In this document: in pieces, positions 29,498 through 37,629 of the stretch
Numbering within the stretch: the stretch's first letter is position 1
How the letters are laid out: each line of letters opens with the position of its first letter
DNA from: an uncultured Eubacteriales bacterium
GTDB lineage: Bacteria; Bacillota; Clostridia; Oscillospirales; Acutalibacteraceae
Assembly (NCBI GenBank): GCA_900316435.1
Contig: ONCY01000013.1
Span: 1 to 41,423 of the forward strand
Direction: 5' to 3'
Length of the DNA: 41,423 nucleotides
Notes under the pieces: generated by a model
Databases searched by the model: none
What the model was told of the DNA's origin: nothing
The model's input: the letters and a program-made list of their open reading frames with translations, nothing else
Program-made: the position numbers and the translations under genes

Positions 29498-29513
29498 TGT
29501 TTCACGTGAAACA
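29498..29513. promoter_or_regulatory. parS centromere site 1
   Basis: TGTTTCACGTGAAACA, a perfect 16-bp palindrome identical to the B. subtilis parS consensus, in the intergenic space between noc and parA. Confidence 0.97.
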
Positions 29514-29516
29514 CGC

Positions 29517-29547
29517 AAAAAGACGCACACAAAAGTGGGCGTCTTTT
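29517..29547 (-). terminator. noc terminator
   Basis: On the minus strand AAAAGACGC-CCAC / GTG-TGCGTCTTTT with a T-rich end; the A/T flanks on both sides make it potentially bidirectional. It lies 3 bp from parS site 1. The rest of the 309-bp noc-parA gap is A/T-rich and shows no gene. Confidence 0.8.
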
Positions 29548-29625
29548 CGCAAGGGGTTAGATAAGGAAATGGGTATGAGTGGAACGGATGCAAAAGCATC
29601 CAAGTGGAAAGTATATTAATTCGGC

Positions 29626-30459
29626 TTACGCCGTTTTTTCGGCTCGTTCTACCTTAGGCTTCGGAATTCTGATTGTGTATTCGATAAAATTGTCATGGTC
29701 TGTTTTGTGTGTTTCAGCGTCAATTCCCGAAAGGCGCATGGTGTCAACGGCCTTGTTAATAGTGTTCACAAAAATTCTTATATCTTTTATCACCGCTTTA
29801 CTTTTCCCCCTGTTTTGCTTTTTTGGGGTTGATTGAATCAAGCTGCCGACAAGCGTTTCTGTTTGAGATACATTTAGTCCGTCGGTAATAACTCTTGAAA
29901 GCGCCTCTCGTCTGATTGACTCGTCTTCCAGCCGAAGAAGTGCGCGGGCGTGGCGTTCACTCAGCCCTGTTTTTTCAATCCATTCCTGCTCCTCACTGCT
30001 TAACCTTAAAAGGCGCAGCTTGTTTGCAATCGTAGATTGTGTTTTGCCGAGCTTTTCCGCTGCCTGCTCCTGAGTTAATCCGTAGCGACGAATAAGTCTT
30101 GAAATCCCGCGGGCCTCCTCGAATATTCCGAGGTCGGCTCGCTGGAGATTTTCAAGGAGCGCATATACGGCAGACTCTTTGTCAGTGCACTTGACTACTA
30201 TACAGGGAACTTTTTTTAGTCCTGACATCGCTGAGGCACGCAAGCGCCTTTCGCCTGCTACAATTTCGTATTCCGCGGAACTTATTCTGCGAACTATCAA
30301 CGGTTGCAAAATTCCGTTTTCGGATATGGATTGCGACAGAGCTTTGAGCTCTGATTCATTGAACTGCTTGCGCGGCTGTGATTTGTTCGGTCGGATTCTA
30401 ATAATAGGAAGCTCGGTAATCTTGTTTTCGCTCTTAATAAAAAAATTCAACCGCATCAC
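29626..30459 (-). CDS. noc: Nucleoid occlusion protein / second ParB-family protein
   Basis: A 277-residue ParB paralogue: box I IRPNKSQPRKQF, box II IVAGERRLRASAMSG and a helix-turn-helix YGLTQEQAAEKLGKTQSTIANKL whose QSTIANKLRLLRL matches Noc more than Spo0J. The position directly between rsmG and parA is that of B. subtilis noc. Noc keeps the division septum off the nucleoid; that role is inferred. The start is ambiguous: GTG at 30459, ATG at 30456 or a TTG three codons on, because AGGG overlaps the first two. No perfect Noc-binding palindrome was seen here. Confidence 0.88.
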   Translation of the reverse strand: MMRLNFFIKSENKITELPIIRIRPNKSQPRKQFNESELKALSQSISENGILQPLIVRRISSAEYEIVAGERRLRASAMSGLKKVPCIVVKCTDKESAVYALLENLQRADLGIFEEARGISRLIRRYGLTQEQAAEKLGKTQSTIANKLRLLRLSSEEQEWIEKTGLSERHARALLRLEDESIRREALSRVITDGLNVSQTETLVGSLIQSTPKKQNRGKSKAVIKDIRIFVNTINKAVDTMRLSGIDAETHKTDHDNFIEYTIRIPKPKVERAEKTA

Positions 30460-30580
30460 CCTATGTCAGCTTCAGGCTTGTCCCTGTGCTGTTATAATAT
30501 CACATAAGGTGTGCGGCGTTTGTCGAACAGTGAGCAATTATTTGATTTTGTTTTTTAGAAATGAGCGTCTTTTTGTCGGA

Positions 30581-31294
30581 TTATAAGGGCTTGGCTTTTA
30601 TGCGTCCGTTGTTGCGCGGGTATTTATCGGGAGTCGGATGTATTTTTTCAATTTCAACAAGACTGCGGCAGCCTCCGTTAAATGGGAGTTCAAATGTATT
30701 GGCATTTATCAGCTTTCCTCCGAGGATTTGTATAGCTTTTTTTGATGAGCTGATTTCTTCGTCTGCGCTACTTCCTTTAAACGCTATGAATTTACCCGAC
30801 AGCTTTATAAACGGCAGACAGTACTCGCTCAATGTGTTGAGCTGAGCTACCGCGCGTGATACAACAAGATCAAAGCTTTCACGCAGGTCTAAATCCTGTC
30901 CGTACTCCTCTGCCCTGCCCTGCAAAAATTCCGCGTCAATGTCAAGCTCGGTCAAAAGTGCGTTGAGAAACAGAAAACGCTTTTTTAAACTATCCAGCAA
31001 ATGCAGCTCAATATCAGGTCTGACAATTTTCAGGACGACCCCGGGAAAGCCCGCACCTGTTCCGATGTCGAGCACCTTTGCGTTTTGAGGAATGTCACAG
31101 TAATTCAGAACGGATAAGCTGTCGGCAAAGTGCTTTACGGCTACGCCCTCGGCGTCGGTTATCGCGGTGAGGTTTATTTTTTCGTTCCATTCTTTCAGGA
31201 GTTTGTAGTAAATCTCAAATTTTGAAAGCTGTTTTTCTGTAAGCTGTATCTTGTAATCGGCTGTTGCCGAGATTAGTATGTCACGCATTTGCAT
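30581..31294 (-). CDS. rsmG: 16S rRNA m7G527 methyltransferase RsmG (GidB)
   Basis: RsmG methylates G527 of 16S rRNA with S-adenosylmethionine. The 237-residue product shows the SAM motif [17 protein letters not shown] and the conserved [11 protein letters not shown] near the start. The ATG at 31294 is preferred because AGAGGA lies 7 bp upstream inside the end of mnmG, giving a 14-bp overlap and translational coupling; the longest frame begins eight codons earlier without a site. The C-terminus, with its [15 protein letters not shown], is the usual ending. Confidence 0.96.
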   Translation of the reverse strand: MQMRDILISATADYKIQLTEKQLSKFEIYYKLLKEWNEKINLTAITDAEGVAVKHFADSLSVLNYCDIPQNAKVLDIGTGAGFPGVVLKIVRPDIELHLLDSLKKRFLFLNALLTELDIDAEFLQGRAEEYGQDLDLRESFDLVVSRAVAQLNTLSEYCLPFIKLSGKFIAFKGSSADEEISSSKKAIQILGGKLINANTFELPFNGGCRSLVEIEKIHPTPDKYPRNNGRIKAKPL

Positions 31295-33167
31295 GGTTTG
31301 ATCCTCTGTTTGCCGCAAGCCAAATCAGCAGGACGCTTATGTCTGCAGGTGATACTCCCGAAATCCGCGAAGCCTGACCGATATTTAGCGGCTTGATTTT
31401 ATTGAGCTTTTCCTGTGCCTCAAGGCGTAAGCCTTTAAGGGTTTTGTAATCGAAGTCGGTTGGCAGCAGTTTGTTTTCAAGCTTTTTCATCTGTTCAACC
31501 TGCTTTAACTGCTTTTGAATATAGCCCTCGTATTTTATTTCAACCTCGACTTGTTCAAGCAGGTTTTGTTCAAGAGCCGGTCTGTCTTTGTCAAACGGCG
31601 TTAAGCAGGAATAATCGAGTTGAGGGCGCTTCATTAAATCAATCAGGCGAACGCCCGTTGTGATTTCAGATGTTTCACGTGAAACAAGAAGTTTGTTCAA
31701 CTCTTCGCTCGGTGAGATGGTGGTTAATTTAAGGCGCTTGATTTCGACCGTTTTTTGTTCCTGTTTTTTAAGGAACTTTTGCCATCGCTTTTCGCTGATC
31801 AACCCGAGAGCGTAGCCTGTTGGAGTTAGGCGCTCGTCGGCGTTGTCCTGACGAAGCACAAGGCGGTACTCGCTTCGGGACGTCATCATTCTGTAGGGTT
31901 CATTTGCCCCCTTTGTTACAAGGTCGTCGACGAGGGTGCCGATATAAGAGTTTGCGCGCGTAAGGACAAGCGGTTCCTTGCCCTGAACCTTTAATGCGGC
32001 GTTTACGCCAGCGACAAAACCTTGAGCCGCGGCTTCTTCATAACCCGAGCTACCGTTAAATTGTCCTGCGCCGTATAGTCCGTTATAGTCTTTAAATTCA
32101 AGAGTGGCATTCATGGCGGTCGGGTCAACGCAGTCGTATTCAATGGCGTATGCCGGGCGCATAATAACGCAGTGCTCCAAACCCTTGATGGTCTGATAGA
32201 ATTTCAGCTGAACTTCCTCGGGTAGCGAGCTGCTCATGCCCTGCATGTACATTTCCTCGGTGTTTTCGCCGCAGGGTTCAATAAAGAGCTGGTGACGCGG
32301 TTTATCTGAGAAGCGCATGACCTTGTCCTCAAAACTTGGGCAATAGCGCGGGCCCACGCCTTCAATTCTTCCGGCGTATAAGGGCGAGCGGTGTATGTTG
32401 TCGAGGATGATTTGCTTTGTGCGGTCGTTCGTCCAGCTGATGTGGCAGTCGACCTTGTTTTCGCCGAGGCTTTCTGTTTCATAAGAAAACGGCTGCGGAG
32501 GTTCGTCACCTTTTTGAACCTCAAGTTCTGAGAAGTCGATGGAACGGCGAAGTATACGCGCAGGCGTGCCTGTTTTAAAGCGTCTTAAAGGCAGGTCGAG
32601 TTCCTTTAGAGAAAGAGCGAGCTTTGTTGCCGGAAACATTCCGTCGGGGCCGCTTTCGTAGCTGACCTCGCCGACGTATATTCTGCCGCCGAGGTATGTT
32701 CCGGTAGCCACAACAACGGTTTTGCAAAGATACTGAGCAAGCATTTGTGTTGTAAGCATCCAAGCGTTTTCGTGCTTTTCAATGCTGATTATTTCAGCCT
32801 GACGCAATTCAAGATTCTCCTGAAGCTCCAGCTTATGTTTCATTACCTCTGAGTATTTGCGACGGTCGATTTGAGCGCGGAGCGAATGAACGGCAGGGCC
32901 TTTTCCGCGGTTGAGCATTCTTGACTGCAAAAAGCATTCGTCGGCGGTTTTGCCCATTTCGCCGCCGAGGGCGTCAAGCTCGCGGACAAGGTGGCCTTTT
33001 GCTGTTCCGCCTATCGACGGGTTACACGGGCAGTTGCCCACAGCATCCATGTTGATTGTAAATATAGCTGTGCGGCAGCCAAGGCGTGCGGCGGCAAGCG
33101 CGGCTTCGATTCCCGCGTGTCCCGCGCCGATGACTGCTACATCGTAATTTCCTGCAAAGTATGTCAT
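31281..33167 (-). CDS. mnmG: tRNA uridine-5-carboxymethylaminomethyl modification enzyme MnmG (GidA)
   Basis: MnmG works with MnmE to modify the wobble uridine of several tRNAs, using FAD, folate and glycine. The 628-residue protein starts with the FAD motif [17 protein letters not shown] and has [14 protein letters not shown] and [21 protein letters not shown]. The ATG at 33167 fits an AGGGTG site 6 bp upstream better than the GTG three codons before. A perfect parS site is embedded in codons for LVSRETSE (31671-31686). A 203-bp gap with a large hairpin separates it from mnmE. Confidence 0.97.
   Translation of the reverse strand: MTYFAGNYDVAVIGAGHAGIEAALAAARLGCRTAIFTINMDAVGNCPCNPSIGGTAKGHLVRELDALGGEMGKTADECFLQSRMLNRGKGPAVHSLRAQIDRRKYSEVMKHKLELQENLELRQAEIISIEKHENAWMLTTQMLAQYLCKTVVVATGTYLGGRIYVGEVSYESGPDGMFPATKLALSLKELDLPLRRFKTGTPARILRRSIDFSELEVQKGDEPPQPFSYETESLGENKVDCHISWTNDRTKQIILDNIHRSPLYAGRIEGVGPRYCPSFEDKVMRFSDKPRHQLFIEPCGENTEEMYMQGMSSSLPEEVQLKFYQTIKGLEHCVIMRPAYAIEYDCVDPTAMNATLEFKDYNGLYGAGQFNGSSGYEEAAAQGFVAGVNAALKVQGKEPLVLTRANSYIGTLVDDLVTKGANEPYRMMTSRSEYRLVLRQDNADERLTPTGYALGLISEKRWQKFLKKQEQKTVEIKRLKLTTISPSEELNKLLVSRETSEITTGVRLIDLMKRPQLDYSCLTPFDKDRPALEQNLLEQVEVEIKYEGYIQKQLKQVEQMKKLENKLLPTDFDYKTLKGLRLEAQEKLNKIKPLNIGQASRISGVSPADISVLLIWLAANRGSNHANA
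31671..31686. promoter_or_regulatory. parS centromere site 2, inside mnmG
   Basis: TGTTTCACGTGAAACA again, identical to site 1 and about 2.2 kb from it. The site forces the local codons to read VSRET-like residues, so DNA and protein constraints coincide. Confidence 0.96.
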
Positions 33168-33201
33168 GTTTAACACCCTGTTTAATGGTTAGTGGTTTAG
33201 T

Positions 33202-33274
33202 GTAGGGGCGCACCCGTGTGTGCGCCCGAAAACGTATCTGATATATCAGGGCGCACACACGGGTGCGCCCCTAC
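33202..33274. repeat. Large perfect hairpin between mnmE and mnmG
   Basis: Two 26-bp arms that are exact inverse complements (33202-33227 and 33249-33274), starting GTAGGGGCGCACCCGTG, around a 21-nt loop. The loop contains GAAAACGTATCTG, shared in sequence with the neighbouring post-stop element, and CTGATATATCAG, itself a palindrome that reaches into the right arm. Similar GTAGGGGCG palindromes are dispersed in gut Clostridia. It is read through if mnmE and mnmG share a transcript. Confidence 0.92.
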
Positions 33275-33310
33275 GAATGTAATGGAAATGTTTTTATTAT
33301 TCTTTGTTTG

Positions 33311-33379
33311 GATGCGCCGTTGCAGAAACGTATCTGTTATATAAGGTTCTCAAAAGGCGCGCCGGTGCTACACCCGTAG
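33311..33379 (-). repeat. Post-stop intergenic element, copy F (after mnmE)
   Basis: On the minus strand it starts right after the mnmE TAG: CTACGGGTGTAG (a 4-bp stem), CCGGCGCGCCTTTTGAG, then TTTCTGCAACGGCGCATC. The first hairpin is different from copies A-D but the following modules match. It ends about 40 bp before the large hairpin. Confidence 0.7.
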
Positions 33380-34750
33380 CTATTTGCCTACGCAGAAGTT
33401 GTGGAATACTCGGTCGAGAATTTCATCGGAGGTGCGTTCGCCTGTCATTTCAAGAAGCTCCGAAATGGCATCTTCAAGACTTACCGTCACCGCGTCAAAG
33501 GTCATGCCGGCTTCCAGTGCGTCTTTTGCCTCGGTTACGGAGCGAAGAGCCGCCGATACGTTGGCGCGCTGGCGCTCGTTTGATAAAATCCCTTCGCTCG
33601 GGTTTAGTTGATTTGTTCCTGCGGCTGCTGCAATTGCCTTTATCAGCTCGTCTTTACCCTCACCTGTAACCGCAGAAACATATGCAATATTGCTTATATA
33701 AGATTCTATCTTGTCTATATCCAATTTGCTCGGCAAATCGGTTTTGTTGATTATAGCAATCGAAGGTATGTTTTTTGCGGATTCAAGGAGATGAAAGTCA
33801 AAATCTTCAAGAGCGCGGCTGTTGTCGAAAACCGCAAGAAGAAGTCCGCACTGTTCAAGGCGTTTCTTGGCGCGGTCAACGCCTATTTTCTCAACGGCGT
33901 CGTCGGTGTCGCGCAGACCCGCGGTATCGCTGAGCCTGAGAATCACATCGCCGGCAACTACGGTGTCCTCTACTATGTCGCGCGTGGTGCCGGGTATCTC
34001 GGTGACAATGCTCTTTTCGCTTCCCGAGAGAAGGTTCATCAGCGTGCTTTTTCCCACGTTGGGGCGTCCTGCGATAACGGTGTCTATCCCCTGCTTTACA
34101 GCCTGTCCGCTGTCGTAGGTGGAGAGCAGGCTTTGCAGCTCCTTTTGAGCATCCGAGCAGGTGCTGAGTATCATGTCGTCAGTCACCTCGGCAATATCCT
34201 CCTCGGGGTAGTCAGCCCAAGCGGAAAGGTGAGCCGCGAGTGAGAGCAGACTGTCTTTGACTTTGGTTATTCTGCGGCGCAGAACACCCTCTTTTACCGA
34301 AAGAGCGGCGCGCGCGGCGCTGCGGTTTTTGGCGCTGATTATATCGATTACGGACTCGGCCTCGGTGAGGTCAATTTTGCCGTTTAAAAACGCGCGTTTT
34401 GTAAATTCGCCTGCCTGAGCGGGAACTGCGCCCGCGTCAAGAACGGCGCGGAGAACCTGCTGTGTGATATAGATTCCGCCGTGACATGACAGCTCTACAA
34501 CGTCCTCGCCCGTATAGCTGTGCGGCGCTCTGAAAACAAGCGCCACCGCCTCGTCGATCGGCTCATTTTCCGCGATTATCTTACCGAACGCGGCAGTATA
34601 GCCTTTAAGACTGCTGAGCCTGCGGTCGTTAATGTTTTGAAAAACCCTGTCGGCGATTTTAACGGCGTCGCTTCCCGAAATTCGGATAACGCCTACTCCG
34701 CCCTCACCCTGCGCCGTACTTATAGCGGCTATGGTTGCGTTTTCGTTCAT
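33380..34750 (-). CDS. mnmE: tRNA modification GTPase MnmE (TrmE)
   Basis: MnmE is the potassium-dependent GTPase partner of MnmG. The 456 residues begin with the folate-binding domain (TIAAISTAQGEGGVGVIRISG), carry an inserted G domain with G1 GRPNVGKSTLMN, G2/G3 GTTRDIVEDT and DTAGLRDT, and NKTD, and end FCVGK, the variant of the C-terminal CIGK whose Cys is needed for tRNA modification. Length normal. It lies 48 bp downstream of jag behind a terminator-like hairpin. Confidence 0.97.
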   Translation of the reverse strand: MNENATIAAISTAQGEGGVGVIRISGSDAVKIADRVFQNINDRRLSSLKGYTAAFGKIIAENEPIDEAVALVFRAPHSYTGEDVVELSCHGGIYITQQVLRAVLDAGAVPAQAGEFTKRAFLNGKIDLTEAESVIDIISAKNRSAARAALSVKEGVLRRRITKVKDSLLSLAAHLSAWADYPEEDIAEVTDDMILSTCSDAQKELQSLLSTYDSGQAVKQGIDTVIAGRPNVGKSTLMNLLSGSEKSIVTEIPGTTRDIVEDTVVAGDVILRLSDTAGLRDTDDAVEKIGVDRAKKRLEQCGLLLAVFDNSRALEDFDFHLLESAKNIPSIAIINKTDLPSKLDIDKIESYISNIAYVSAVTGEGKDELIKAIAAAAGTNQLNPSEGILSNERQRANVSAALRSVTEAKDALEAGMTFDAVTVSLEDAISELLEMTGERTSDEILDRVFHNFCVGK

Positions 34751-34761
34751 GTTTAATCTCC

Positions 34762-34792
34762 GAAAAACAGAGCTGCCTCAAAAGAGACAGCT
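34762..34792 (-). terminator. Terminator or attenuator between jag and mnmE
   Basis: On the minus strand GAGCTGTCTC-TTTT-GAGGCAGCTC (10-bp stem, one G-T) followed by TGTTTTT, 6 bp after the jag stop and 11 bp before the mnmE ATG. Confidence 0.85.
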
Positions 34793-34798
34793 CCTTCA

Positions 34799-35593
34799 TT
34801 ACTTATCTATTCTGCCGTAAAGACCTGTTGCGCCGCCCTCGTTAAGCGGAACTCTGTCAGGATTAGGAGCAGGATTTGTGTAGCGGTTGCCGTAGCCGCC
34901 GCGCTTGCCGCCTCTGCGGTTGTTGTAGCCGCCTCTGCGGTTGTTTTTAGCCTTGGGGTCGGGGCCGATCACAACGTGACGCGCTGTGTTTTCACCCTCG
35001 CTCCATGAGGTGGCGCCGTTTACCTTCTGAACCGCCGTGTGAATGATCCTTCTCTCATAGGGATTCATGGGCTCGAGGCTTGTCTTTTTACCTGTTTTGA
35101 CCGCCTTGAAAGCGAGCTTTCTGCCGAGGATCTCAAGGGTTTTTTCACGCTTGTCGCGGTAATTTCCGACGTTAACGGAAACCTTTACATATTCCTCGGT
35201 GTTGTGGTTTGCGACAAGGCTGGCAAGGTACTGCAGAGCGTCAAGAGTTTCGCCGCGTCTGCCGATAACGAAGCCCTCTTCCTCTCCCGAAAGATTAAAG
35301 GTGAGGGTGTTTTCCTTTTCGTCAGTACCGCGCTCGATAGCGATGTCGGGAAGCCCCATTTTGTCAAGAACATTTCTTAAGAACCGTTCCGTTTTATCCT
35401 TGGGAGCTTCGTTAATGACGATAAAGGCTCTTACTTTAGCGGGACGTCCGCCGAAGAGACCGAACTTTTTCTTTTCTTCACGCTGAATGACTTCGAAATC
35501 GTATTCGTCGGTTTCGGTAACGCCAAGCTCAGCTTTCGCTTTTTCGAGGGCTTCCTCTACGTCTGCGCCCTCGCAAATTGCTTCTCTAATCAT
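34799..35593 (-). CDS. jag: RNA-binding protein Jag/KhpB with Arg/Gly-rich tail
   Basis: Jag (KhpB, EloR) is an RNA-binding protein linked to cell-wall elongation and sporulation. The 264 residues contain the Jag-N domain (about 1-50, with KKKFGLFGGRPAKVRAFI), a KH domain with GRRGETLDALQYLASLVAN, and an R3H domain with NPYERRIIHTAVQ and EGENTARHVVIGP. After about residue 212 comes an unusual tail with RRGGYNNRRGGKRGGYGNRY, the composition of RGG-type RNA-binding segments. It follows yidC by 25 bp as in Bacillus. Confidence 0.95.
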   Translation of the reverse strand: MIREAICEGADVEEALEKAKAELGVTETDEYDFEVIQREEKKKFGLFGGRPAKVRAFIVINEAPKDKTERFLRNVLDKMGLPDIAIERGTDEKENTLTFNLSGEEEGFVIGRRGETLDALQYLASLVANHNTEEYVKVSVNVGNYRDKREKTLEILGRKLAFKAVKTGKKTSLEPMNPYERRIIHTAVQKVNGATSWSEGENTARHVVIGPDPKAKNNRRGGYNNRRGGKRGGYGNRYTNPAPNPDRVPLNEGGATGLYGRIDK

Positions 35594-35618
35594 TATTATC
35601 TCCTGTTATTCGCGTTAA

Positions 35619-36617
35619 TTACTTACTTTTCTTTTTCTTTTTGGAGTTCTGCTGAGGCTCTCCCTGCGGCTTTTTAGGAGCGTAAATATAGGGGATCTTT
35701 GCCTCCTGTTCAAACATCAGCGCCGCGTGTCTTGCTTCGCTGTTTGCCGTCATGTGCGCGGGGCTGAACACCTTGCTTACGACGATGGACTGGAGCAGCG
35801 AGATCAGCGCCGAGATGATCCAGTAGAAGGAAACCGCGGTGGGAACGCTGTAGGCGATCCATGCCGAGAACAAAGGAAGAACATAAATTATAACCTTCAT
35901 GCATCCCTGTGACTGCATTGCCTGGTTCTGGCGGTTCATTTTCTGCATAATTACGGAAGAACCTACGTTGGAAAGGAAACATAGCACCGGGAAAAGCAGG
36001 TACCATGACCAGAATCCGTGCTGGTTGGGGATCGTAAGCAGATCTACGTTTCCGAAAATAGTAAATCCGTTTGCGAATTCGGTGATCCTGGAGATTTCGG
36101 CACTTGAAAAGATGCCTTGGATTTCCTGTGTGTTCTGGATTTGCGGAAAAATTTTCAGCAGCGAAACTTCCTGATATGTAGCGCTGCCCGCGGTGTGGGT
36201 GTAGCCGGGAATCGAATTGGCAAATTCAAGCGCTGAGCTTACATCGTTTGAATTAAGGTGGAGTGTGTTTGTAAGCGGAGCGGCTACCGCGTAGAAAATG
36301 CCGAGGAGGATGATCATGGGGATGAGTGTTGTCATACATCCGCCGGTAGGTTTAACGCCCTCTTTTTCGTAGAGCTTATTCATTTCCTCCTGGAGCTTCT
36401 GACGGTTGTTGCCGTATTTTTCACGAAGCTCTTTTTGTTTTTTCGCCATTCTGGCAGAGCCTGCCATTGATTTTTGCTGCTTGAGGGTGAACGGAAAAAG
36501 CGCGGCTTTTACGATAATTGTGAATACGATGATGGCGATTCCGAAGTTTTTGAAGATGAAGAACGCGCCCCAGAGTATATAGCCAAGCAGCCATCCGATG
36601 GAACCGAAAATTTGCAT
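35619..36617 (-). CDS. yidC: Membrane protein insertase YidC (Oxa1 / SpoIIIJ family)
   Basis: YidC inserts proteins into the membrane alone or with SecYEG. The 332-residue protein has five hydrophobic segments, the hydrophilic C1 loop with MAKKQKELREKYGNNRQKL, and a Lys-rich C-terminus (NSKKKKKSK) that may touch ribosomes. There is no lipobox cysteine, unlike B. subtilis SpoIIIJ. The groove arginine of the family appears to be Lys37 (FTIIVKAALFP), which conserves the charge. A long periplasmic-side insert lies between the second and third segments (about residues 117-190). Next to yidD and rnpA as usual. Confidence 0.95.
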   Translation of the reverse strand: MQIFGSIGWLLGYILWGAFFIFKNFGIAIIVFTIIVKAALFPFTLKQQKSMAGSARMAKKQKELREKYGNNRQKLQEEMNKLYEKEGVKPTGGCMTTLIPMIILLGIFYAVAAPLTNTLHLNSNDVSSALEFANSIPGYTHTAGSATYQEVSLLKIFPQIQNTQEIQGIFSSAEISRITEFANGFTIFGNVDLLTIPNQHGFWSWYLLFPVLCFLSNVGSSVIMQKMNRQNQAMQSQGCMKVIIYVLPLFSAWIAYSVPTAVSFYWIISALISLLQSIVVSKVFSPAHMTANSEARHAALMFEQEAKIPYIYAPKKPQGEPQQNSKKKKKSK

Positions 36618-36636
36618 AATTTTACCTCGTCATATT

Positions 36637-36897
36637 TTACTTCCGTTTTTCCGTATTCTTTTTCGGTTTTACGGTTTTTGCCCGTTTTTCGGGCACGGGG
36701 TCGTACCCTCCTTTGGAAAACGGATTACAGCGCAGAATGCGCCATATGGTAAGAGCCAAACCCTTGAACGCTCCGAACCGCTCAATAGCCTCCAGCCCGT
36801 ATTGAGAGCAGGTGGGAATATATTTGCAATGGGGTGCGGTGTGAGGGGAGATGGCCGACCTGTAGAATTTAATTAATGCCAGAAGTACCTTTTTCAT
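36637..36897 (-). CDS. yidD: Membrane protein insertion efficiency factor YidD
   Basis: An 86-residue protein with the family pattern [35 protein letters not shown] and the conserved [14 protein letters not shown]. It is a small amphipathic membrane-associated protein that aids YidC. It overlaps the end of rnpA by 29 bp and precedes yidC by 19 bp. Confidence 0.95.
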   Translation of the reverse strand: MKKVLLALIKFYRSAISPHTAPHCKYIPTCSQYGLEAIERFGAFKGLALTIWRILRCNPFSKGGYDPVPEKRAKTVKPKKNTEKRK

Positions 36898-37252
36898 GGC
36901 TGTTATCCTCGCTGCTCTGAAACAGAACCCCCAAGGTTTTAAGATGCTGCCTCATTGCTTTGCATACAACCTGCGATTTAACATGGGGTGTTTTGCCCCT
37001 GGCGACAAAAATAAGGATATAGCCTGGCTTGATTTGGTCGAATAGCCGGAAGTACGAAGCCCTTATTACACGCCGTGCGCGCGAACGCTTTACGGCGTTG
37101 CCTACCTTTTTGCCCGAAGTGATTCCGTATCGCAGGACATTGCCCTTTGCTTTTAAAGCATAGGTTACCAAAACGGGACTGACGCAGGATTTTCCGCGGC
37201 GGTAAGCCAGCGAAAACTCCCTGTTTTCTTTAACGGTTGTGTACTTACTCAT
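36869..37252 (-). CDS. rnpA: Ribonuclease P protein component
   Basis: RnpA is the protein subunit of RNase P, which trims the 5' end of tRNA precursors. The product is about 127 residues. The RNR motif region is visible as [19 protein letters not shown], after [19 protein letters not shown]. The ATG at 37252 has AAGGGTG 6-7 bp upstream; the longer frame would start with a GTG inside that site. It comes after rpmH, from which it is separated by a terminator-like hairpin. Confidence 0.96.
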   Translation of the reverse strand: MSKYTTVKENREFSLAYRRGKSCVSPVLVTYALKAKGNVLRYGITSGKKVGNAVKRSRARRVIRASYFRLFDQIKPGYILIFVARGKTPHVKSQVVCKAMRQHLKTLGVLFQSSEDNSHEKGTSGIN

Positions 37253-37315
37253 TAATTGCACCCTTCAGGTATCATGCGGTGTTTAGCCGCGCGTACAAAG
37301 CAGCCGCTTTGTAAC

Positions 37316-37343
37316 AAAAAAGACCACACCTGAAATTGTGGCC
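37316..37343 (-). terminator. Hairpin with T-tract between rpmH and rnpA
   Basis: On the minus strand GGCCAC-AATTTCAG-GTGGTC-like stem (6 bp, one G-T) directly followed by six T. It probably lets most transcripts stop after rpmH, so that L34 is made in excess of RnpA. Confidence 0.75.
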
Positions 37344-37395
37344 TTTCATACCGGGCGCCGAAAACGTCATATAACGCATTTGCCGGCACACGGTA

Positions 37396-37530
37396 TCAAT
37401 AAGACAACCTTTTTCTGCCTTTTGCTCTTCTTCTTGACAAAACTTTTCTGCCGTTGGATGTAGACATTCTCTTTCTGAAGCCGTGCTCTTTCTTTCTGTG
37501 GAGCTTTTTAGGCTGATATGTTCTCAACAT
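37396..37530 (-). CDS. rpmH: Large ribosomal subunit protein bL34
   Basis: A 44-codon gene found by reading the minus strand upstream of rnpA; it is too short for ordinary ORF listing. The product begins [20 protein letters not shown] and ends GRKRLSY, with the highly basic middle ([13 protein letters not shown]) characteristic of L34. GGGAGG lies about 9 bp upstream of the ATG, and a near-consensus promoter precedes it. As in other Firmicutes it heads the rnpA-yidC-jag-mnmE run of genes. Confidence 0.98.
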   Translation of the reverse strand: MLRTYQPKKLHRKKEHGFRKRMSTSNGRKVLSRRRAKGRKRLSY

Positions 37531-37571
37531 AAATGAAAACCTCCCTTCAAAATATAACCTTGCAATATAGC

Positions 37572-37600
37572 ATTATATCGTAATTTTACGCTTTAGTCAA
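37572..37600 (-). promoter_or_regulatory. rpmH promoter
   Basis: On the minus strand TTGACT, 17 bp, TATAAT, about 40 bp before the rpmH start. Probably drives the long minus-strand run, reduced by the attenuators after rpmH and jag. Confidence 0.88.
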
Positions 37601-37629
37601 GCATTTTTTCCAGTGAAAATGCGGCTTTG

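Noticed and set aside
29317-30580. Noc-binding site (ATTTCCCGGGAAAT type)
   Set aside because: No match was found around noc; its absence in such a small window says little.
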